Below, piece by piece: positions 21,871 to 28,190 of a DNA stretch of 28,228 nt. The DNA is from JBGQAS01 sp964498605 (GTDB lineage Bacteria > Chloroflexota > Anaerolineae > Anaerolineales > Anaerolineaceae), in assembly GCA_964498605.1 (NCBI GenBank), contig CAZCHK010000028.1, positions 1 through 28,228 of the forward strand, written 5' to 3'. A program made the position numbers and the translations under genes. Positions within the stretch are counted from its first letter, which is position 1, and every line of letters starts with the position of its first letter. Under the pieces are notes generated by a model, which ran no database searches, had not been told where the DNA came from, and saw nothing but the letters and a program-made list of their open reading frames with translations.

Positions 21871-23463
21871 ATGAACAGAAAAAAGCTACTGCAACCCATA
21901 GTCCTCCTGCTGTTCTTTTTCCTGCTTTGCTCAACGGTTTTCAAAACAGTTCAAGGTCAATCCGAGGAGGATTACGACCAATATGCGGACATCATGGTCT
22001 TCTTGTTTCCGGATATCATCCGACAGACCATGCTGGATGCAGGAATCACTCCGAACGCGGAATTGGGGGGGCTTGCCAGCTATGAACTGGATGGCGAGTG
22101 GTGTGGTGAAGTGGGCGGTTTTGGTTCCGGCTTGATGCAGGTCTATCACGATGATCAATTCTTGTTCGTCATGACGAGCGATGAACCATACTCAGAAGTT
22201 GATTATTACATTAACGATGGGGGTTATACCACGTTGGGAGAAAAATCATACACACTTGACGGTTACGAGGTTCTTACCTGGGAGTTTTCATCGGCTGAGA
22301 GCGGAGAGCTGGGCAACACCATGAGCTACGGGTTTATCGAGCTGCCCACATCAAATGGCACCTGGTTCAAGTTTTACGGCTCTGAAAATTGCACCAATGT
22401 TCTCGGTAAGCATCTGCCAGCCATGGAAAGCGTGATCGCTGCACTGCTCAATAATCTCTACGCTTATGGCTTCATGTCCTCAGCGCAGGGTGCTGCACCG
22501 GTCCCGGTTGTAGAACCTCCAGCAGATGTCGTTGAAGAGGAAGTACCCGTTGATGAGGCGCTCGTGCCGGAGGAGACAGGTATCACCGAAGAGGAAATGA
22601 GTGCGGACCCATCGATGATGCCCACAGCGAAGGAAGTAACGGATGCTGCAATGCTCTCCGCAGCAGCAGGTGCTGCCGCGGGAGCAGGTGTGATCATCAT
22701 GATACGGGGAGGGCGGCGCCCCGCGCCGAAGCTGATCCGATCCCCGGTGGACGGGACGCTGGTAACCCCCAGGCAGGCGCAGTTCGAGCAGAACCAGCTG
22801 GATGCCGGGTTGACCTACAATCCCGCCAGGGGCGGATTCGAATACATCCCGCAGGCGGAGAAGACCTTCACGCCGGTGCGCTCCGCCCTGCAGCCCGACC
22901 TGGAAAAGATCACTGCGGATGCCAAAACGCGCAGGCAGGCCATCGCGTGGAAAGCGAAAACGAACATCCGCGCAGCGTATGAAGAGGACATGCAGCGTTA
23001 TCAGATCGATTATCACATGGCCATGGCAGAGGCTGCCCATTGGAACCGCGCGCTCGTGATCTATACGCTGGTCGAAAAAGGAGCCGACATTGCCATCGAC
23101 ACGCTGGCCGTGATCCCGGGCGGAAAGGTGATTAAAGAAGTATACGGCACGGGCAAGGCGGCGATCAAGTTCATGAACACAGCCAAGGATCGGGGTGTGA
23201 CCGTGGCCATCCTGCAGTACGGTGTGGACAAGCTGGCGGACGATGCCATGAGCAAGATACCGGTCCCATTCAAGAAGAACGGGGATGGTTCCCTGGTCGA
23301 CTCCCTGGGGAACGCGCTGACCAGTGATGTGATCAAAGGCAATCCGGACCTGGGGACGCTGCAGGACGCCTGGCAGGATGGATCGCTGGCTGATGCGAGC
23401 AAGGTCACCACGCCGGGTTCTGTGTATGACGGCATCCTGGGTGAGGGGCAGAGCCTGCCATAG
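21871..23463 (+). CDS. Receptor-like single-TM protein B, paralogue of A
   Basis: A 530-residue protein with the same plan as A. It has a signal peptide (MNRKKLLQPIVLLLFFFLLCSTVF..., likely cut after VQG, ~29), a diverged extracytoplasmic domain with GITPNA (~57), LDGYEVLTWEF (~128), YGFIELP and GKHLPAMESVI (~179), a strongly acidic linker, and a TM helix (~258-276) followed by IRGGRRPAPK. RSPVDGTLV precedes the shared cytoplasmic block (~326-483). The tail is longer than in A and ends GILGEGQSLP. The ATG at 21871 has AAGGA eight bases upstream. The extracytoplasmic halves of A and B share only scattered residues, while the block is 100 percent identical at DNA level. No family is recognised. 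Confidence 0.87.
   Translation: MNRKKLLQPIVLLLFFFLLCSTVFKTVQGQSEEDYDQYADIMVFLFPDIIRQTMLDAGITPNAELGGLASYELDGEWCGEVGGFGSGLMQVYHDDQFLFVMTSDEPYSEVDYYINDGGYTTLGEKSYTLDGYEVLTWEFSSAESGELGNTMSYGFIELPTSNGTWFKFYGSENCTNVLGKHLPAMESVIAALLNNLYAYGFMSSAQGAAPVPVVEPPADVVEEEVPVDEALVPEETGITEEEMSADPSMMPTAKEVTDAAMLSAAAGAAAGAGVIIMIRGGRRPAPKLIRSPVDGTLVTPRQAQFEQNQLDAGLTYNPARGGFEYIPQAEKTFTPVRSALQPDLEKITADAKTRRQAIAWKAKTNIRAAYEEDMQRYQIDYHMAMAEAAHWNRALVIYTLVEKGADIAIDTLAVIPGGKVIKEVYGTGKAAIKFMNTAKDRGVTVAILQYGVDKLADDAMSKIPVPFKKNGDGSLVDSLGNALTSDVIKGNPDLGTLQDAWQDGSLADASKVTTPGSVYDGILGEGQSLP
22847..23320 (+). repeat. 474-bp direct repeat, copy 2 (inside protein B gene)
   Basis: The second copy of the block at 21265-21738, in the same orientation and same reading frame. 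Recombination between the copies would delete 1582 bp and leave one hybrid gene with the A sensor half and the B tail. Confidence 0.97.
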
Positions 23464-23579
23464 AGTCTCTGCGAGAACTATTGTGGAAAAAGTGCGCCGC
23501 ACCCGGTCAGGTGAAACGGTGATCGGCAACAAGATGGATCGAGAACGATTAGGTAGAAGAAAAGATTAGGAGCAAAGAT

Positions 23580-24491
23580 ATGAACCAGCAACCAGTTATG
23601 GTAACCCTACAGCAGCTGCAATCCGCGGGTGGTCTACTGGGAATGCCATTCAGCAAGCTCTCGCCGCTGTACTCGGAAAAAGCACAGGGCGTGAAACGTT
23701 TGACCAATCCTGCTTTGGTTGACGGGAGCGGAATCCTCCTCCCGGAGGTCAAGCCAGCGCTGCAGACGCTTGCCCAGCCGGGGTACGTCGCTTCCGCAAC
23801 CACGCTGACACCATCCAGGATGCTGGATTTCCTTGCGCTTTTCCCTCCCGATAAGGAGGACCTGCCCTCTGTGATGCTGGTGAACCAGCATGAAGAAATC
23901 ACCATGGAATCACCCGCGCCGGTCGCCCGCAGCATTATGGACCTGCTCGATATCCTCTCTCCATACAAAATGGAAGCTGAACATGCACTGGAGGTGGAGC
24001 TATCACTTGTTGGCGTGTGGGTTCTGTTCGCAGTCCTGGACCTCCTGCGCCATGCAGATGCGGTGGAACTGACATCCGCGTCCATCCAGGAGCAGATGCA
24101 GCAGCCGCTGCAGCAGCTTACACACATTTCCGCGTTCATCCGCGAACGCCTGAACCTAGCAAAACCAACCAACGACGAGATCAGGAACGGCCTGGCAGAG
24201 TTGACCGCCAGGCAGCTCTGGAAAAGCGAAGGTGAGAAATTCAAGCCGGGAAAAGGGCTCAAAGCAATGGCCGCGGACCTGGCATACATCCGCGCCTACT
24301 GCCGTCTGCAGAGCCATAAACAGGAAGAAGGAACCATCGTGTCTCAGGATCATTATTTTCTGCAGGGGAAATCAGGCAGCGGATTGCTCTGGCATGAGGA
24401 GGAAGGGAATATCTGGCTGCTGCACAGCACAGCACCTCAGATCCTGCGCCTGGCAGAGATGCTTTTTGTTTATGATTACTGTGTGGAGTAA
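23580..24491 (+). CDS. Soluble 303-residue protein of the receptor cassette, function unknown
   Basis: No signal peptide or clear TM helix is seen; a hydrophobic stretch (VELSLVGVWVLFAVLDLL) could be a buried helix. The N-terminal half is mixed with LTNPALVDGSGILLPEVKPAL and TPSRMLDFLALFPPDKEDLPSV; the middle is helical and Gln-rich. The C-terminal part has strands (IVSQDHYFLQ, GLLWHEEEGNIWLLHS) and ends with ILRLAEMLFVYDY. AGGAG lies eight bases before the ATG. It follows gene B after 116 bp in which I see no clear promoter or terminator, so it is probably cotranscribed with A and B. Being cytoplasmic, it could be the partner of the shared cytoplasmic block; this is inference from position. 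I recognise no family. Confidence 0.8.
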   Translation: MNQQPVMVTLQQLQSAGGLLGMPFSKLSPLYSEKAQGVKRLTNPALVDGSGILLPEVKPALQTLAQPGYVASATTLTPSRMLDFLALFPPDKEDLPSVMLVNQHEEITMESPAPVARSIMDLLDILSPYKMEAEHALEVELSLVGVWVLFAVLDLLRHADAVELTSASIQEQMQQPLQQLTHISAFIRERLNLAKPTNDEIRNGLAELTARQLWKSEGEKFKPGKGLKAMAADLAYIRAYCRLQSHKQEEGTIVSQDHYFLQGKSGSGLLWHEEEGNIWLLHSTAPQILRLAEMLFVYDYCVE

Positions 24492-24520
24492 AAATATCAC
24501 ATGGCATTCGCGTGTACCCA

Positions 24521-25171
24521 ATGAGACCAGAGGATTTGTTCTTTAGAGTCGTTTTTATCTGCCTTTTATGCGGATTGACCGGCATGCGCTTTTTTTACAA
24601 ATGGCGGGGAGGGGTATTGCTTGAGCCCCCCTTCCGAAAGGAGCCATGGCACACGATCGTTCTGCGCTATGTTATCGGGCTGCCGTTGTTCGGCTCGGTT
24701 TTCCTGGCTATTGTCTTACCGGGTGTCTTTCGATGGATGTACATCCTCCTGCCGCTGTGGTCGCGTGTCAGCGGAGTTGTCCTTGGGATTGCTTGCCTGG
24801 TGCTTCTGGGGCGGACTCATCAGGCGCTGGATGGGTATTTTTCAATGACGCTGACCATCCGGCAGGACCATCACCTGGTCAGGCAGGGTCCGTACCGCTG
24901 GGTGCGCCACCCGATGTACGTGGCCTATTTTTTCTTTTTCTTTGCGCAGTTCCTTGTGACGCGCAACTGGGTCATTGGGACCAGCGGTATGGCGGTGATC
25001 CTGACATTGATGACTGCAAGATTAAAAAAAGAAGAATCCATACTCGGGGAATACTTTAAGCAGGATTATGATGATTATGCCAGTAGTACTCCAAGGTTTT
25101 TTCCCCGCATACGATTTGCACAAAAGCTGGAAACCAGGCATATTAAAAGCCAGATGCCGGTCGATGAGTGA
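24521..25171 (+). CDS. ICMT/PEMT-like membrane methyltransferase
   Basis: A 216-residue integral membrane protein with about five hydrophobic helices. It carries the isoprenylcysteine carboxyl methyltransferase-like signature: LVRQGPYRWVRHPMYVAY, and later a Glu-containing LKKEESILGEYFKQDYDDY. In this family the GPY-x-x-RHP-x-Y and the C-terminal E bind S-adenosylmethionine. Bacterial members methylate various small or lipid substrates, and the real substrate cannot be told. No clear ribosome binding site is seen; a GTG at 24512 in the same frame is an alternative start. It begins ~30 bp after the 303-residue gene and could be in the same transcript. Confidence 0.85.
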   Translation: MRPEDLFFRVVFICLLCGLTGMRFFYKWRGGVLLEPPFRKEPWHTIVLRYVIGLPLFGSVFLAIVLPGVFRWMYILLPLWSRVSGVVLGIACLVLLGRTHQALDGYFSMTLTIRQDHHLVRQGPYRWVRHPMYVAYFFFFFAQFLVTRNWVIGTSGMAVILTLMTARLKKEESILGEYFKQDYDDYASSTPRFFPRIRFAQKLETRHIKSQMPVDE

Positions 25172-25203
25172 GAGTTCCGCCTTGAAGCCGTTAATAATTA
25201 TTG

Positions 25204-25232
25204 TTGCAATAACTTGGAATGCGTATTATAAA
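25204..25232 (+). promoter_or_regulatory. Promoter of the ABC exporter operon
   Basis: TTGCAA (25204-25209), a 17-bp spacer and TATAAA (25227-25232). AAGGAG follows just before the ATG at 25253, leaving a very short leader. The surrounding 80 bp is AT-rich and has no gene. Confidence 0.6.
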
Positions 25233-25252
25233 CGCTCCCATTAAGGAGAAGT

Positions 25253-26218
25253 ATGAGTGCTGAATCCGAACTAACCATCGAAACTCAAGGCCTCAGTAAG
25301 ATATATAAACATGTACATGCCCTGCAGGACTTGAATTTAAAAGTACCCAGGCATTCCATCTTTGGATTTTTAGGCCCCAACGGCGCCGGGAAAACAACAA
25401 CCATCAAACTGCTTTTAGGTTTAATTCACGCTTCATCAGGATCCGGAAAGGTGTTTGGATATGACATTGTCAAAGAGAGCGTGAAAATTCGGCAGCGAAT
25501 CGGTTACCTGGCTCAAGACCCACGCTTCTATGAGCATATGACAGCCAGGGAAACGCTTCGATTCTCCGCAGGTTTTTTCTACACGGGTCCGGCAAGAGCC
25601 ATAGAGGATCGAATCCAGGAAACGCTTGAACTTGTGGAAATCGCGGATAAAGCTGACCGGTCAGTGAAAAGCCTGTCAGGAGGAGAGCGCCAGCGTTTAG
25701 GAATCGCTCAGGCGCAGGTGAATTATCCTGATTTATTGATCCTCGATGAACCGGCAGCATCCCTCGATCCTGAAGGGCGGCGAGATGTACTGGGCCTGAT
25801 GCGGCGCTTGAGAAAACACACCACCATTTTTTATTCAACCCATATTCTGGATGATGTGCAAAGAGTCAGTGACATGGTTGCTATTTTGAACAAAGGGCAA
25901 TTAATTGCCCAGGCAGCCATTGATGATTTGCTTATGGGTAGTGGCGGGATAGTATTTCAAATTAAATTAAAATGTGGAAAATCGAGCACACGCAAGGAAA
26001 TTACCGATCTTCCCTGGGTGTCTTCTCTAAAAACGGAACAAGTAGATGGTGTGGAAAACTGGAAAGTGACTGTAACAGACGAGAAAAAAGCGCAAGAAGT
26101 GTTGCTGCGCTTGATACTGGCAGATCCCGGTGCAGCCATTCTGGAATTTGGACGAATGAAGTACCAGCTTGAGGAAATCTTTCTGGCGATGGTGGAAGGA
26201 ACGCAAAATGAGCGATAA
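25253..26218 (+). CDS. ABC transporter ATP-binding protein
   Basis: The ATPase subunit of an ABC-2-type exporter. Walker A is GPNGAGKTT (41-49), the signature is LSGGERQRLGIAQ (~140), Walker B is LLILDEP (~161-167), followed by STHILDD with the switch His. The 321-residue length includes a C-terminal domain of ~100 residues as in drug, lipid or antibiotic exporters of the CcmA/NatA type. AAGGAG precedes the ATG. Codons are richer in A/T third positions (TTA, ATT, AAA) than in the neighbouring housekeeping genes. It overlaps the permease gene by 11 bp. The substrate is unknown. Confidence 0.95.
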   Translation: MSAESELTIETQGLSKIYKHVHALQDLNLKVPRHSIFGFLGPNGAGKTTTIKLLLGLIHASSGSGKVFGYDIVKESVKIRQRIGYLAQDPRFYEHMTARETLRFSAGFFYTGPARAIEDRIQETLELVEIADKADRSVKSLSGGERQRLGIAQAQVNYPDLLILDEPAASLDPEGRRDVLGLMRRLRKHTTIFYSTHILDDVQRVSDMVAILNKGQLIAQAAIDDLLMGSGGIVFQIKLKCGKSSTRKEITDLPWVSSLKTEQVDGVENWKVTVTDEKKAQEVLLRLILADPGAAILEFGRMKYQLEEIFLAMVEGTQNER

Positions 26219-27041
26219 CAGTACTCTTCGGCTGAGTAATGAGGTTGGAGTTCGATTAGGTTTTCGTAATATGCTGCGGAAGGAGAACGGCGCATGGTGG
26301 AAGACCAAAACCTGGTGGATTCAGGCTTTGATCTGGGTTGCTATCATCAACGGCGTTGCTGCAGGCATTCTTTTTTCACGCGGTACGGATGGGTCACAGG
26401 CTGCCGCTGAAACATCACAGCAACTACAGGACAATTTTACAGTGGCAACGATGATTTTTTCGTTGATGGCTGGTATGGCTCCGGTGATCGGTATGATCAT
26501 CATGATGCAGGATGCGCTGATCGAAGAGAAACAAACCGGGACTGCAGCATGGGTACTGAGCAAACCCTTGGGACGCTCCGCATTTTTCCTTTCCAAGCTT
26601 CTTGCAAATATGGCGGGCACGTTCGTCACCATGTCGTTATTACCTGGGATTGTGTTTTACTTTGAGATCTATGCCGCTACAGGAACCTGGATGCATGTCG
26701 GTTCACTTGTTGCTGCGATTGGGCTTATATATTTAAACCTTTTGTTTTACCTCACACTGACCCTGATGCTGGGGACGCTATTTAATGTTCGCGGACCGGT
26801 CATCGCAATTCCGATGGTCACAGCATTTTCGGCGCAGTTTTTAGGAAATGTATGGATACTGAACCAGATCATGCCATGGATGATCAATTGGCCGATGCTC
26901 AATGATGGTGAAGGATCATTAATTTCATACGTGCTTTTAGAGCAGACCCTGCCGGTTGTCACACCAATCATCACAACCATAATTTTGTGCGTGATTTTTG
27001 TCCTGGTTGGTTTCTGGAAGATCAATCGAGAAGAATTCTGA
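26208..27041 (+). CDS. ABC-2-type transporter permease
   Basis: A 277-residue membrane protein with about six hydrophobic helices (for example LIWVAIINGVAAGILF, FSLMAGMAPVIGMIIMMQ, MSLLPGIVFYFEIYA and VVTPIITTIILCVIFVLVGF). Between helices two and three is EEKQTGTAAWVLSKPLGRSAF, the cytoplasmic stretch typical of ABC-2 permeases such as NatB. The ATG at 26208 lies inside the 3' end of the ATPase gene and has AAGGA seven bases upstream. Longer in-frame starts run further into that gene and are not credible. Paired with the ATPase it forms an exporter of unknown substrate. Confidence 0.88.
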   Translation: MSDNSTLRLSNEVGVRLGFRNMLRKENGAWWKTKTWWIQALIWVAIINGVAAGILFSRGTDGSQAAAETSQQLQDNFTVATMIFSLMAGMAPVIGMIIMMQDALIEEKQTGTAAWVLSKPLGRSAFFLSKLLANMAGTFVTMSLLPGIVFYFEIYAATGTWMHVGSLVAAIGLIYLNLLFYLTLTLMLGTLFNVRGPVIAIPMVTAFSAQFLGNVWILNQIMPWMINWPMLNDGEGSLISYVLLEQTLPVVTPIITTIILCVIFVLVGFWKINREEF

Positions 27042-27057
27042 TAAATGGAGAATAGAA

Positions 27058-27591
27058 GTGAAATCGACCCCCATACTTGAAGCCATTTTTTCACGGCGAT
27101 CGATCCGTAAATACACAGACCAGCCTGTGAAAAAAGACACAATTACGCAGCTGCTGCAGGCAGGCATGGCTGCTCCAAGCGCTCGTAACGGGCAGCCGTG
27201 GGAATTTGTCGTGGTTGATGAGGAGGCTGGGCTCAAGGCGCTCAAAGACGCCATGCCACTGGGGCGCTACAACGCTCCTCTGTGCATCGTGGTTTGCGGT
27301 AATCCGCGCATTTCCCCGAAACCGACCACTGCGCGCTACTTCTGGATCCAGGATTGTTCTGCGGCCATCGAGAACATGCTCATCGCGGGAGTGGGGCTGG
27401 GCCTGGGATCAGTCTGGTGCGGGATCCATCCCATCACCTTGCTGAAGAAACGTGTTCGCGCCGTGCTAAATCTCCCGGTACATGTCACGCCTCTGGGTAT
27501 GCTCGAGTTTGGCTACCCCGCGGAAGTGAAGGAACCCCGCACGCAGTACGACGACAAGCGCGTGTACTGGCAGCGGTATGGTGAGAAGTAG
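27058..27591 (+). CDS. Nitroreductase-family flavoprotein
   Basis: A 177-residue FMN-dependent oxidoreductase. RRSIRKYTDQPV is the N-terminal FMN-phosphate-binding signature, AAPSARNGQPWEFVVV and DCSAAIENMLIAGVGLGLGSVWCG are core family segments, and LEFGYPAEVKEPR is close to the C-terminus. Members reduce nitro compounds, quinones or flavins with NAD(P)H; the true substrate is unknown. I chose the GTG at 27058 (VKSTPILEAI) because GGAG lies seven bases upstream. It starts 16 bp after the permease gene, so it is probably cotranscribed with the ABC exporter. Confidence 0.92.
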   Translation: MKSTPILEAIFSRRSIRKYTDQPVKKDTITQLLQAGMAAPSARNGQPWEFVVVDEEAGLKALKDAMPLGRYNAPLCIVVCGNPRISPKPTTARYFWIQDCSAAIENMLIAGVGLGLGSVWCGIHPITLLKKRVRAVLNLPVHVTPLGMLEFGYPAEVKEPRTQYDDKRVYWQRYGEK

Positions 27592-27600
27592 GTGTTCTGG

Positions 27601-27620
27601 AAGGCGGTTTTATTCGCCTT
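27601..27620 (+). other. Hairpin after the nitroreductase gene
   Basis: AAGGCG (27601-27606) and CGCCTT (27615-27620) form a six-pair stem with an eight-base loop, starting 9 bp after the stop codon. No U tract follows, so it may be an mRNA 3' structure rather than an intrinsic terminator. The gap 27592-27814 otherwise holds the promoters and terminator listed next and no gene. Confidence 0.35.
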
Positions 27621-27689
27621 GAGTGTGGTAATCTGCGTACTCCGCAGCCTGACAGGCAACCACCCGGCCAAACAGTCCTTGCGTTTCTC

Positions 27690-27717
27690 TTGACCCTGTC
27701 ATGATTTCTGATATACT
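27690..27717 (+). promoter_or_regulatory. Sigma-70-type promoter upstream of the tRNA operon (P1)
   Basis: TTGACC (27690-27695), a 16-bp spacer and TATACT (27712-27717), with TGA before the -10. The expected start near 27724 lies directly at the foot of the hairpin at 27726-27744. Confidence 0.5.
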
Positions 27718-27725
27718 ACGAAGCG

Positions 27726-27750
27726 AACACCCGTTCGGGGTGTTTTTATA
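27726..27750 (+). terminator. Rho-independent terminator-like hairpin
   Basis: AACACCC (27726-27732), loop GTTCG, GGGTGTT (27738-27744), followed by TTTATAT. This is a typical intrinsic terminator shape. It could end transcription from the ABC/nitroreductase operon, or attenuate transcripts started at 27724. Confidence 0.6.
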
Positions 27751-27752
27751 TC

Positions 27753-27781
27753 TTGCCCGGTAGGGTGGGCTTTGGTATAAT
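27753..27781 (+). promoter_or_regulatory. Promoter of the tRNA-tuf operon (P2)
   Basis: TTGCCC (27753-27758), a 17-bp spacer and perfect TATAAT (27776-27781), preceded by TGG (extended -10). The start near 27788 is ~27 nt before the first tRNA. Confidence 0.7.
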
Positions 27782-27814
27782 TCTGCACGCTGTTTTTCGG
27801 CACCTTAAAAGCTC

Positions 27815-27887
27815 GCCGATGTAGCTCAGATGGCAGAGCAGCCGCCTTGTAAGCGGCGGGTCAAGGGTTCGATTCCCTTCATCGGCT
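27815..27887 (+). tRNA. tRNA-Thr (anticodon TGT)
   Basis: A full cloverleaf of 73 nt: acceptor GCCGATG/CATCGGC with discriminator T, D arm TAGCTCAGATGGCAGAGC, anticodon stem GCCGC/GCGGC with loop CTTGTAA (anticodon TGT, reads ACA), and T arm AAGGG-TTCGATT-CCCTT. CCA is not encoded. Confidence 0.95.
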
Positions 27888-27900
27888 CTGTTGCAGGCTG

Positions 27901-27952
27901 GCACGCGCGGCTGGATGATTTCCGGCCTTGCGTGCGAACCGGCAACGGTTCG
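27901..27952 (+). other. Two strong hairpins in the Thr-Tyr tRNA spacer
   Basis: Hairpin 1: GCACGC (27901-27906) with GCGTGC (27930-27935), and inside it GGCTGG (27909-27914) with CCGGCC (27922-27927), separated by a 2x2 internal loop. Hairpin 2: GAACCG (27936-27941) with CGGTTC (27946-27951) closing a GCAA (GNRA) tetraloop. They nearly fill the 69-nt spacer. No U tract is present, so these look like processing or stability elements. Confidence 0.6.
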
Positions 27953-27956
27953 AGAT

Positions 27957-28039
27957 GGGCAGTTACCCAAGTGGCCAACGGGGTCTGACTGTAAATCAGA
28001 TGGCGAACGCCTTCGGAGGTTCGAATCCTTCACTGCCCA
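27957..28039 (+). tRNA. tRNA-Tyr (anticodon GTA)
   Basis: 83 nt: acceptor GGGCAGT/ACTGCCC with discriminator A, anticodon stem TCTGA/TCAGA with loop CTGTAAA (anticodon GTA), a long class II variable arm (GGCGAACGCC stem-loop) as in bacterial tRNA-Tyr, and T arm GGAGG-TTCGAAT-CCTTC. CCA is not encoded. Confidence 0.95.
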
Positions 28040-28040
28040 C

Positions 28041-28067
28041 CTCCGGTCCCATTCGATTGGGACGGAG
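28041..28067 (+). other. Hairpin in the Tyr-Thr tRNA spacer
   Basis: CTCC (28041-28044), a bulged G, then GTCCCA (28046-28051), pair with TGGGAC (28058-28063) and GGAG (28064-28067) around the loop TTCGAT. In E. coli the tRNA-Gly gene glyT occupies this place in the operon. Confidence 0.6.
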
Positions 28068-28078
28068 CAGCGAGGCAT

Positions 28079-28151
28079 GCCCTCATAGCTCAGCTGGTAG
28101 AGCACGCCCTTGGTAAGGGCGGGGTCATGGGTTCAATTCCCATTGAGGGCT
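28079..28151 (+). tRNA. tRNA-Thr (anticodon GGT)
   Basis: 73 nt: acceptor GCCCTCA/TGAGGGC with discriminator T, D arm TAGCTCAGCTGGTAGAGC, anticodon stem CGCCC/GGGCG with loop TTGGTAA (anticodon GGT, reads ACC/ACU), and T arm ATGGG-TTCAATT-CCCAT. CCA is not encoded. tuf starts 39 bp downstream. Confidence 0.95.
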
Positions 28152-28190
28152 CACCTGCCGAAATACTATGTTTGATAAAGGAGAGACAGG

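Noticed and set aside
21265..23320. Mobile element as the source of the 474-bp repeat
   Set aside because: The repeat is inside coding frames, has no terminal inverted repeats, target duplications or transposase, and keeps the reading frame.
22480..23532. Long minus-strand open frame (350 codons) across gene B, and a related one at 21159-21944 across gene A
   Set aside because: They lie opposite the plus-strand receptor genes and share identical segments only because of the 474-bp repeat. They have no ribosome binding site, and the plus-strand frames have signal peptide, TM helix and codon structure.
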